NCBI GenBank assembly: GCA_030628905.1 | Contig: DAOVQB010000002.1 | Span: 1-64,000, forward strand | Length of the DNA: 64,000 bases | Origin: DAOVQB01 sp023128935 | GTDB lineage: Bacteria > Eisenbacteria > RBG-16-71-46 > CAIMUX01 > WJJG01 | Direction of reading: 5' to 3' | Shown here: piece after piece, positions 1 to 6,937 of the stretch | Layout: each line of letters starts with the position of its first letter | Numbering within the stretch: position 1 is the first letter of the stretch | The notes under the pieces: generated by a model | Databases searched by the model: none | Told to the model about the DNA's origin: nothing | Seen by the model: the letters and a program-made list of their open reading frames with translations, nothing else | Position numbers and translations under genes: made by a program

Positions 1-21
1 CCCACCGCCGTGACAGAGCGG

Positions 22-408
22 TCATTCACCCCCAGGCACGCCATCCTTGATGGCGAGCCCTTGGACGACCGACAGGGACCCCTCGCCAGACTGGAAAAGG
101 AAGCCTCGCTCGGCTTGGCCGTGTCGTCGGACTCGTCCCTCGCAATCAATGATGCATGTACTCGGATTCCCGCTCTTGGAGCGCACTGTGATGGCTTGGC
201 CCCGGAAGTCCAGATTGTGGTTGTCGGGGCCAGTGAACGTGCCGTCAGCCAACTCGATAATGTCCAGCGAATCCGCGGTGTCAATCGCCGCCTGGATCGA
301 CGGGAAGTCCCCCGTCCCGTCGGGCATGACCATGTAAATAGTGGCTGATGCAGGAGTGGCTCCACCAAGCATCAGGCCGATGATTATGCCCATCCTCGCA
401 CTGGTCAT
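22..408 (-). CDS. Secreted beta-helix protein, truncated by in-frame stop
   Basis: Start of a secreted right-handed parallel beta-helix (pectate-lyase fold) protein. The ATG at 408 is preferred over the one at 471: it has GGGGGAG five bases upstream and begins a clean signal peptide (MTSARMGIIIGLML, cleaved after ASA). The mature part shows the usual opening of this family: GTGDFPSIQAAIDTA, IIELADGTFTG, then GQAITVRS and IIDCEG. The frame ends at a TGA at 22-24 after only 128 residues. The seven codons left in the window read PLCHGGG in the same frame, which is the GGG that normally follows the first helix coil. The stop therefore looks like a nonsense mutation or a base-call error rather than the true end. 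No catalytic residues are visible, so the role is unknown beyond an extracellular beta-helix. Confidence 0.6.
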   Translation of the reverse strand: MTSARMGIIIGLMLGGATPASATIYMVMPDGTGDFPSIQAAIDTADSLDIIELADGTFTGPDNHNLDFRGQAITVRSKSGNPSTCIIDCEGRVRRHGQAERGFLFQSGEGSLSVVQGLAIKDGVPGGE

Positions 409-409
409 T

Positions 410-514
410 AGATCTCCCCCTCGCAGCGCGACTAAAGCTACACCAGATCTCCCCCTCGCAGCGTGACTCAAGTTACATCAGGCCTCCCTCAGCGACACGA
501 CTGAGGCTACACAT
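410..514. repeat. 35-bp direct tandem repeat, three copies
   Basis: Copies at 410-444 and 445-479 differ at only four positions. A third, more degenerate copy runs from 480 to about 514 and reaches into the 3' end of the next gene. On the minus strand each unit ends in a GGGGGAGATCT-type Shine-Dalgarno, so the duplication multiplies the ribosome-binding region in front of the gene starting at 408. Confidence 0.8.
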
Positions 515-1601
515 CGTTTGAGCCTTCCGATTCCTCTGCTGGGGAATCCTGCTTGCGTAGGACGTCGCTGAAAGCCTGGCCATAGATGTCCCAGACGGTC
601 ACAAAGAGGGCTGCCAGGATAGGGCCGATGATGAAGCCGAGCACGCCAAACAGAAGAATACCCCCCAGGGTCCCGAAGAAGATCAGCAGGTCGTGCATCT
701 GAGTATCACGGCCCACCAAGCGTGGGCGCAGCAGATTGTCGATACTACTCACCACCACACCGCAGAAGGCCAGCACCAAGATGCCCTGCCATGTATTACC
801 CGCCGCCAGTAGTATGATTCCGGCGGGCAACCAAACCAGGGCCGTACCGATGCCGGGAATGACGGAGAGAACCGTCATCATGGCACCCCAGAAAACCGGT
901 CCACCGATCCCCGCAATCCAGAAGGAAAGTCCTGCCAGGGATCCTTGCGTAACACCAATAAGCAGGGTTCCCTTGAGGGTCGCACGGGCCACAGAAGTGA
1001 ACTTACCCACCATCCGGGCCTTGTCGGCCTCATTGAACGGAAGGTAGTAGAGGATCTTCTTGAGAAGATCTCCCCCGTCCATCAAGAAGAAAAACAACGT
1101 GTAGAGGAAGATGAAAAACTGGAAGAAGAAGGCCACCGTGCCCCGCGTAGTGGCGGAGATGCTGTTGAAAAGAAAGGTGCCTGCGCTGCCTACAGCTTCT
1201 CCTGCCTTCTTCAAAATCTCAGCCCGATAGGGCTCAAGTCGTTCGATGCCCGGAACCCGCTGCACATACTCCAGGAAGAGATCGGTGTCCTGCAGCTGGG
1301 CGGCAACCCAAGGCTTCACCCGTTCGCTGATCTCGAAGGCCTCCTTGGCAACAATCCCCAGCAAAGCCATTAGTGGCACCAGGATGAATGCCAACAGGAC
1401 CAACATCGTCGCTAGGCTGGCCGGAACCCGGCGCCCCCGGAAGAGCGCCAGAAGCTTCCGGTAGAGAGGCGCCGCAAGACCAGCAGATATGGCTGCCAGG
1501 ATAGCGGACAGCAGGAATGGGCGGATCATCGCCAGAAAGACTACCGAGATCCCAGCGAGCAGGATCAGTAGGAAAATTCGACTGAACCGAACGCTTTTCA
1601 T
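507..1601 (-). CDS. AI-2E family transporter (PerM/YdiK-like permease)
   Basis: A 364-residue polytopic inner-membrane protein of the AI-2E transporter family (PF01594), which includes YdgG/TqsA, YdiK and Na+/H+ antiporters. Two adjacent N-terminal membrane helices (about residues 8-40) are followed by a third near 63-85. A polar region comes next (about 90-150). The conserved C-terminal block has helices at about 150-175 and 210-350, with the family-typical stretches SVIPGIGTALVWLPAGIILL and DNLLRPRLVGRDTQMHDLL. The substrate is not predictable from sequence; family members export autoinducer-2, ions or small metabolites. The start at 1601 has only a weak upstream purine run. Its 3' end overlaps a degenerate copy of the 410-514 repeat. 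No partner gene suggests a specific job. Confidence 0.85.
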   Translation of the reverse strand: MKSVRFSRIFLLILLAGISVVFLAMIRPFLLSAILAAISAGLAAPLYRKLLALFRGRRVPASLATMLVLLAFILVPLMALLGIVAKEAFEISERVKPWVAAQLQDTDLFLEYVQRVPGIERLEPYRAEILKKAGEAVGSAGTFLFNSISATTRGTVAFFFQFFIFLYTLFFFLMDGGDLLKKILYYLPFNEADKARMVGKFTSVARATLKGTLLIGVTQGSLAGLSFWIAGIGGPVFWGAMMTVLSVIPGIGTALVWLPAGIILLAAGNTWQGILVLAFCGVVVSSIDNLLRPRLVGRDTQMHDLLIFFGTLGGILLFGVLGFIIGPILAALFVTVWDIYGQAFSDVLRKQDSPAEESEGSNDV

Positions 1602-1779
1602 GCCGGCAGGCTAGCAGACAAACTCTCCGCCTGGAAGCCCAGAGACGCCGCATTGGCAATCGGTTGCCCCATGACTCGTGATCGTCTAGCATCGGCGGAC
1701 GCCAATACCCTTGCCTGGATGCAAGGGTCGCGGGGCACTAAGACGACCGTTCACCCATAGCTCAAAGGCAGGCTACAAG

Positions 1780-3174
1780 ATGAGAATTACTTTCTGGGGG
1801 GCTGCCCGCGCAGTGACGGGTTCCCGGCATCTTCTGCAGGTCAATGGCACACAGATCCTGCTCGACTGTGGTCTCGTCCAGGGCCGGCGGCTCGAGGCCG
1901 AGGCGCGGAACCGCCGCTTCCCATTCGATCCGACCTCGATCCAGTCTGTCATCCTCTCCCACGCCCATATGGATCACAGCGGCAACCTCCCGGGACTGGT
2001 GAAGAACGGCTTTCGTGGGAACATTCACACGACGCGCGCAACCGCTGCCCTGCTCGATCCCATGCTGCGCGACAGCGCGCACATTCAGGAAAGAGATTTC
2101 CACTATGTCAATAAGAGACGCTCTCGCATGAAAAAGAAGCCCATCGAGTCGATATACGCACTCCGCCACGTCGAGCAGACGCTGCCGCTCCTTGTCCATC
2201 ATTCATATGACGTGGGCTTCAATGTGGCCGACGGCGTGACGGCTCACTTCTACGATGCCGGCCACATCCTGGGATCTGCCCTAACAGTGCTGGACTTGGA
2301 AGAGAACAAGCGGCGCCTGCGGCTTTGCTTCACCGGTGACCTGGGACGGCCCAATCTCCCGATCATCCGCGACCCACAGACCGTTCCGGACATCGATGCG
2401 CTGATCATGGAGAGCACATACGGCAACCGCTTGCACGAGGAAGCCAAGCAGGTGTCCGGGATCATGGAGGAACTGCTCAACCGGGCACACCAGCGGCGCG
2501 GTAAGATCATCATTCCCTCCTTCGCGGTCGGTCGCACGCAGGAGATCGTCACGGTGCTAAAGGAGTTGTTCGAAAGTGGCCGCGTGCCACAGATGCCTGT
2601 TTATGTCGACAGCCCATTGGCAGTTAATGTCACTGATGTCTTCCGGGTTCACGAGGAATGCTTTGACAAGGAAACCCTCGCGCTTTTACACCAGGAGGAA
2701 ACCGATCCATTCGGTTTCAAGCTCATGCATTATGTGCGTAGTCTGGAGGAATCAAAGTCCCTCAATGCAAAAGAAGGCCCCATGGTCATCATCTCCGCAT
2801 CCGGCATGTGTGAAGCGGGGCGCATTCTCCACCACCTGCGCAACAACATTAGCAAGCCGGAAACCCTGATCCTGATCGTCGGTTTCCAGGCAGAGAACAC
2901 GCTCGGACGCAAACTCGCGGAACAGCAAAAGGAGATACGCATTTTCGGGGAACCCCATACGCGCCGCGCCGAAGTCCATGTTATCGATGCCTTCAGCGCC
3001 CACGCCGACCGTGATGAACTGCTCGCTTGGGTGCGAACTCTGAAGCGCCGCCCTAGACGGATCTTCGTTGTCCACGGCGAGGAGAGCCAAGCCCTCAGTT
3101 TCGCAGAGAGCCTTGGGCAAGAGGGCTTCAAGCAGGTCGCTGTTCCAGAGCTGGGCCAATCGTTTGATCTCTAG
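1780..3174 (+). CDS. MBL-fold beta-CASP RNA exonuclease (YSH1/CPSF-73-like)
   Basis: A 464-residue metallo-beta-lactamase-fold hydrolase of the beta-CASP group, expected to process RNA in the cytoplasm with two zinc ions. The HxHxDH motif is intact (HAHMDHSG, residues 61-68). The next metal ligands are at GHILGSA and FTGDLGRPNLP. The beta-CASP insert carries IPSFAVGRTQEI and SASGMCEAGRI, and the C-terminal DAFSAHADRDEL and VVHGEE motifs complete the site. I start at the ATG at 1780, where the conserved MRITFWGAARAVTGS begins, not at 1711. Bacterial members of this length are usually annotated as MBL-fold RNA metallo-hydrolases. It is convergent with the secreted protein gene at 3369, with a hairpin between them. 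Orthology to any characterised enzyme such as TTHA0252 is likely but not tested. Confidence 0.9.
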   Translation: MRITFWGAARAVTGSRHLLQVNGTQILLDCGLVQGRRLEAEARNRRFPFDPTSIQSVILSHAHMDHSGNLPGLVKNGFRGNIHTTRATAALLDPMLRDSAHIQERDFHYVNKRRSRMKKKPIESIYALRHVEQTLPLLVHHSYDVGFNVADGVTAHFYDAGHILGSALTVLDLEENKRRLRLCFTGDLGRPNLPIIRDPQTVPDIDALIMESTYGNRLHEEAKQVSGIMEELLNRAHQRRGKIIIPSFAVGRTQEIVTVLKELFESGRVPQMPVYVDSPLAVNVTDVFRVHEECFDKETLALLHQEETDPFGFKLMHYVRSLEESKSLNAKEGPMVIISASGMCEAGRILHHLRNNISKPETLILIVGFQAENTLGRKLAEQQKEIRIFGEPHTRRAEVHVIDAFSAHADRDELLAWVRTLKRRPRRIFVVHGEESQALSFAESLGQEGFKQVAVPELGQSFDL

Positions 3175-3289
3175 TCCGGACCTCTCACTAAGGGCTTGCG
3201 CGAGCCCTGAGCTCCGCCGAGTCCGGGTCCGCATAGGGCTCGGCTCATCGGTAACTTTTGGGGCTGGGCCTTCAGGCCAGGCGTGGTGT

Positions 3290-3335
3290 AAAAAAAAAAC
3301 GGAGATAAGAAATGAGGCCTCGGTTGCCCGAGGCC
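3290..3335 (-). terminator. Hairpin plus poly-T downstream of the 3369-4196 gene
   Basis: The inverted repeat GGCCTCGG-ttgc-CCGAGGCC lies at 3316-3335. On the minus strand it is followed, after 16 bases, by a run of ten T (3290-3299 read as A on the plus strand). The distance is longer than in a textbook intrinsic terminator. The position between two convergent genes (ends at 3174 and 3369) supports a terminator role. Confidence 0.5.
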
Positions 3336-3368
3336 CCAAAGCTTCATCAGGAAATGATCAAGCTTCCA

Positions 3369-4196
3369 TTACCGGAACATGCCCTTGATCGCACCCCAGC
3401 TGCTGGCCTCGACCGGGCTCTGGCCGCCGAAGTAATCGACGAAGGTCCCGATCGCGAGGTCGCACTGCGCACCCGTGGGGTCGCAGCTGTAGTCGAAGGT
3501 GTTGAAGACGGTGTTTTCCGTCACGCAACCACCCTCCATGAAGGGGAACGGACCAACTTCCGGCTGAGTCCAGAGGTTCAACCCATCGATGCACGGCATG
3601 ATCTCATCCGAGAAGAAGCCGTTCGACTCGAAGCAGGTGCCGACTGCGCCAGGCAGAACACCACTCTGGCCGTCCAGCAAACCACCGGCAATACCTTCCC
3701 AGGACAGATCACCCACGGCACCAAAAGCCGGGTCCATGACGACGCCGCAGACACCCAGGTAGTCCATCGGGAAGCCGATGTGGCCGCCGGGACGGAAGTA
3801 GAGATAGTCCTGAGACATGAAGATGACATCGCCGCCGCCATCCAGAAAGCCGCCCAGCACGGTTTCATCCCCAGTCGTCCAGGTACCGCCCCACCAGTTA
3901 TCTGCCGTCGTGACCAGAATGAGGGAGTAGGGCGCCAGGTCAGGCCACGCGCCCGCGGGATCATAAACAATGTCCACGGAGTGGCCAGCGGCCTCCAGAG
4001 AGGTCTGGTAGATGGCGGCCTGGTCCGTAAACACCCCCTCGAGGACCGAGGCGATGAGTGCGGTGGCGCGACCACTAATCTGGTCATCGTACTCGTGGTA
4101 CGTCCCCTCGTGGTAGCCGACCCTCGCGGTGTTATCCGCCAGGACTGGTGCCGCCACCAGCGCTAGCAAAGCTAGTGTAACAACGATCTTCCGCAT
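3369..4196 (-). CDS. Secreted GATase1-like protein with WGxIKxMF tail
   Basis: A 275-residue exported protein of unknown function. The ATG at 4196 has AAAGGAG nine bases upstream and begins a strong signal peptide (MRKIVVTLALLALVAAPVLA). The upstream ATG at 4334 would add 46 unlikely residues. The centre resembles a class I glutamine-amidotransferase-like fold: APYSLILVTTADNWW is a beta-strand and turn, and TVLGGFLDGGGDVIFMSQD is the pattern seen in secreted ThuA/GATase-like domains. No catalytic triad is evident. The last 15 residues, PVEASSWGAIKGMFR, match the tail of the unrelated secreted protein at 61679-62350 and may be a sorting signal. It appears monocistronic. A weak promoter-like pair, TTGAAC-18-TAAACT, lies at 4392-4363 on the minus strand, and a hairpin follows the gene. 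Confidence 0.75.
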   Translation of the reverse strand: MRKIVVTLALLALVAAPVLADNTARVGYHEGTYHEYDDQISGRATALIASVLEGVFTDQAAIYQTSLEAAGHSVDIVYDPAGAWPDLAPYSLILVTTADNWWGGTWTTGDETVLGGFLDGGGDVIFMSQDYLYFRPGGHIGFPMDYLGVCGVVMDPAFGAVGDLSWEGIAGGLLDGQSGVLPGAVGTCFESNGFFSDEIMPCIDGLNLWTQPEVGPFPFMEGGCVTENTVFNTFDYSCDPTGAQCDLAIGTFVDYFGGQSPVEASSWGAIKGMFR

Positions 4197-4394
4197 GATG
4201 CTTTCTCCTTTCGCGCCGTTCCAAAGCACGGCATCCATCTGCTGCTGATTCCTCTGCCATGCGCAGCACCGTTGCAATGAGCTTTGTTGAACTAGACCGC
4301 CGTCACAGCCTAGCTCACCCGCTGCTAGGACCACGCATGAGCATCCGTCGATGTCATCGTATAGTTTAGCAAAGTTGAAGGCCGCAGTTCAAGT

Positions 4395-5588
4395 CTATAA
4401 ATCCGACTCAACGCGCTGCTCGGGATAGGCCCGGAATCTGGCTAAAATCTCCTCAATCCTGGTTCGCTCGGCCGGATCTCCGGTCATTCCACGCCGGGCC
4501 TCCAGAGCGCTGTAAAGCGTTTCCCTGCTTTCGGGTAGGCCAAAACGACTCTCTCTGTCCAGGAGTTCGAGCGCCAGGGCAATCTCCTCTGGTTCTCCCT
4601 CCCCCAATACCCGCATCAGGCCTGGCTCCGCCAGGCGGGTCATGAACCACAACTCATAGTAGAAACGTCTGTTATCCAAATCCTCCATCGTGTTCGTGGA
4701 ATCGGCGATCCCCGTTGTCCCATCCGCGTATTCGGCCAGGATCAAGGGACGGGCCCGTGGATCCTGCGTGAGAGCCAACCCTTTGAGCGCATCCCACCGA
4801 AGTGGACGGTCGGGAGCGGACTCAAACACCCCCCGAATCGGCTCGTAGGCAGCCAGTCCTGCCCGCTCGGCGGCATGACGCATCGCCGAGGCTTTGGCCT
4901 TCCGGGTCGCCGAGGGATCAACTGCCAGTCGATCCACCATCGCCACCAGGGTGTCGGCCGCCCGCTCATCCTTCGAATCGCCCAGCATCGCGATGCCATG
5001 CTCAATCCGCTCAGGCACGCCCGAGTGGCAGTGCGCCGTCATTCTGCGCATAATGTCTTCACTCGCTGAGAGATAGGCCGCTCCTTGCTCCAGGGCAAAG
5101 CAGATGCCTTGCTCGAGCGTCCCCGTATCTGCCAGCTCCAGCATGGCCTTAGCCAATCGCCCGCCTTCTGGCCGCTCACGGTATCCGACTTTCTCGTGCG
5201 AGATATACATGACCGTGGCCTGGAGACACGCCCGACAGGTGCTGGGATCCGTCAGCAAGAAAACCATCTCATCTACTAGAGGAGCCTCCGAGTGGAGCTT
5301 GCCTCTGACGATATCCATCAGGATTCCACTGGATGCGGGGGTCACGGTGGGATTGTCCTTGATGCAGAGATAATGAATCTGATCCCAAGGGACGGTCGTG
5401 AAGAACTCGAGCGCCCTCTCAGTCCGCTCCTCCCCCCTCAGGCTTGGCAGGGAACTGGCGTGCGCACGGTAGCGCGCCATCAACTCGTCCAGACTCTCGT
5501 ACCGCGACGCCTCATCCTGCGCCCATCCCAGTTGGTTGGCGCATACCAGCCAGATCCCGACCCAAAACGCGCAACTTGCCTTGCTCAC
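4395..5588 (-). CDS. Exported HEAT-repeat-like protein, function unknown
   Basis: A 397-residue protein rich in alpha-helical repeats. The open frame reaches an ATG at 5606, but the GTG at 5588 is the better start. AAGGAG sits nine bases before it, and the resulting N-terminus (MSKASCAFWVGIWLVCANQLGWAQ) is a proper signal peptide. The body alternates amphipathic helices with HEAT/armadillo-like spacing, for example AMLGDSKDERAADTLVAMV, GLALTQDPRARPLILAEY and ALELLDRESRFGLPESRETL. Such domains bind proteins rather than catalyse reactions. There are four or more cysteines in the exported part, including CRAC, so disulphides are possible. It shares a strand with its neighbours but is separated from them by 176-198 bases, so it probably has its own promoter. 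I do not recognise a named family. Confidence 0.6.
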   Translation of the reverse strand: MSKASCAFWVGIWLVCANQLGWAQDEASRYESLDELMARYRAHASSLPSLRGEERTERALEFFTTVPWDQIHYLCIKDNPTVTPASSGILMDIVRGKLHSEAPLVDEMVFLLTDPSTCRACLQATVMYISHEKVGYRERPEGGRLAKAMLELADTGTLEQGICFALEQGAAYLSASEDIMRRMTAHCHSGVPERIEHGIAMLGDSKDERAADTLVAMVDRLAVDPSATRKAKASAMRHAAERAGLAAYEPIRGVFESAPDRPLRWDALKGLALTQDPRARPLILAEYADGTTGIADSTNTMEDLDNRRFYYELWFMTRLAEPGLMRVLGEGEPEEIALALELLDRESRFGLPESRETLYSALEARRGMTGDPAERTRIEEILARFRAYPEQRVESDL

Positions 5589-5636
5589 GCAACAGATCTC
5601 CTTCATCTACGCCAAGTGTAGCCGTAGTTGATTTCT

Positions 5637-5673
5637 CTCAGGCCATCCGATCCCATCCGACCTCAGGCCATCC
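5637..5673. repeat. Direct repeat CTCAGGCCATCC, period 25
   Basis: CTCAGGCCATCC occurs at 5637-5648 and again at 5662-5673, with a partial CCATCCGA copy between. It lies in the 176-base gap between two minus-strand genes, upstream of the start at 5588. No other feature is evident in that gap. Confidence 0.5.
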
Positions 5674-5764
5674 AGGACTTCTCCGCCGGGTCTCTAGTTC
5701 CACTGTGCAAGACTACCGCAGATCCGCGTTCCAAGCCACGCGCAAACGGATCGACCGAGAACCC

Positions 5765-6937
5765 TCAGCTCACCATCCGCAGATACGTCTCCTGGCACAG
5801 CCGCTCAATGGCCAGTAGACCGGCGAAGGCCTCGTTGAAATCCTCCCGGCCGACGGTAAATAGGCCGTGGCCATAGACGATCACCCCTCGGCGGCCTTCC
5901 ATGGCAGGCGGCAATGTATGACACAGTCCGTGGGGACCGGTTCCCACCTCGCCGGGCACGATAGGGATGTCTTCAATGAACCGGCTTTCTGGACAGCGGA
6001 TATGACACTGCCCGCGAAACGCGCAATCCGTCTTCTCACAATCCATCGAGAGGATGACCGAGAACTTCGGATGACCGTGAAGGATGGCATTCATTTCCGT
6101 GCGCTGAACGATCTCGCGGTGTGCCGTAAGCTCGCTTGAGGCTGTAATACCAGCGCAGCTTGAACCATCGAGTGGGCAGGGATCGATGCAACCGTCTAAC
6201 TCATCGAGAGAGGATGTAGTCTGGCTGATGTAGAGGGTGTCGCCGCAGCGCAATGAAACGTTGCCGAAAAAGGAATCCACCAATCCGTATTCCACCGTCA
6301 TCCGTCCAGCCTGACTCACCGCGTGATAGATCGCCCGTTCGGAGAGAAAGGGCGCACGCATGAGCGCAGGCGGTTCTGAGGGTAGCAGATCAATATGCTG
6401 CATGACGGTATCCATGACCCGGCGCTGCCGGCGCGATACCCTGCCGGACTTCCGATCGGCCAAGTAATCTGACATGAACTTAACGAAGCAAGCAAAACAG
6501 ACGGAGCTGTAAAAGACGAAGGCTTGCTCAGGACTGACCATGCCCCAGGTGACCACGCCATGACCCGGAAGGACGGCACACTTGCGCCGCTCGAGGGCTG
6601 CCATGATCTCTCCGGCGTCAAAAGCCTCGACGACCGGAAGGTCATGCAGGATTGTGCGTGTCTCGGTGTCAGTTGGCCGGATCACACCGTCAGTCACTGT
6701 GGCCATGGAGGCTAGATAGTCGATCATCGAGCGATATGGCTCGGCCGGCAGCGAGAAGAGCAGCGCATTGATATTGAGGCCGCTGAAGACCTTGGCCAGT
6801 TCGGAGCACCTGGCGTCACGGCGATTCCAGACTAGCTCGTCGTCAAGCCCGCCCACCACAGGCGCGCCATCCTCAGCAAGCCCCGCGTCAACAAGCTTCC
6901 TGGCGTATTTGCCCACCAACTGTTTCATGCTGTCCAC
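5765..6937 (-). CDS. Two-copy class II aldolase/adducin protein
   Basis: A 390-residue protein made of two class II aldolase/adducin domains (PF00596), which normally cleave sugar phosphates such as fuculose-1-phosphate using zinc. The C-terminal copy (about 195-390) looks complete, with FFGNVSLR, a glutamate in TASSELTAHREIV, the HxH pair in ILHGHPKFSVIL and a third histidine in VIVYGHGLFTVG. In the N-terminal copy (about 35-190) the HGHP position has become LFSLPAEPYRS, while LPGHGVVTWG is retained, so that copy is probably non-catalytic. A cysteine-rich insert (DCEKTDCAFRGQCHIRCPE) lies between ligands in the C-terminal half and could bind metal. The ATG at 6937 lies 13 bases inside the end of the aldehyde oxidoreductase gene, which implies translational coupling and a shared pathway. 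The substrate is unknown. Confidence 0.8.
   Translation of the reverse strand: MDSMKQLVGKYARKLVDAGLAEDGAPVVGGLDDELVWNRRDARCSELAKVFSGLNINALLFSLPAEPYRSMIDYLASMATVTDGVIRPTDTETRTILHDLPVVEAFDAGEIMAALERRKCAVLPGHGVVTWGMVSPEQAFVFYSSVCFACFVKFMSDYLADRKSGRVSRRQRRVMDTVMQHIDLLPSEPPALMRAPFLSERAIYHAVSQAGRMTVEYGLVDSFFGNVSLRCGDTLYISQTTSSLDELDGCIDPCPLDGSSCAGITASSELTAHREIVQRTEMNAILHGHPKFSVILSMDCEKTDCAFRGQCHIRCPESRFIEDIPIVPGEVGTGPHGLCHTLPPAMEGRRGVIVYGHGLFTVGREDFNEAFAGLLAIERLCQETYLRMVS

Noticed and set aside
22..24. TGA recoding (selenocysteine or reassigned TGA)
   Set aside because: Other genes here end normally in TGA, including overlapping ATGA/GTGA junctions. No SECIS-like hairpin can be assessed because the window ends, so a nonsense change is simpler.
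410..514. CRISPR-like array
   Set aside because: The units are directly adjacent without spacers and there are no cas genes, so it is a simple tandem duplication.
3312..4166. Long plus-strand open frame of 284 codons
   Set aside because: It is the reverse-strand shadow of the secreted protein gene at 3369-4196, which has a ribosome site, a signal peptide and a conserved tail.
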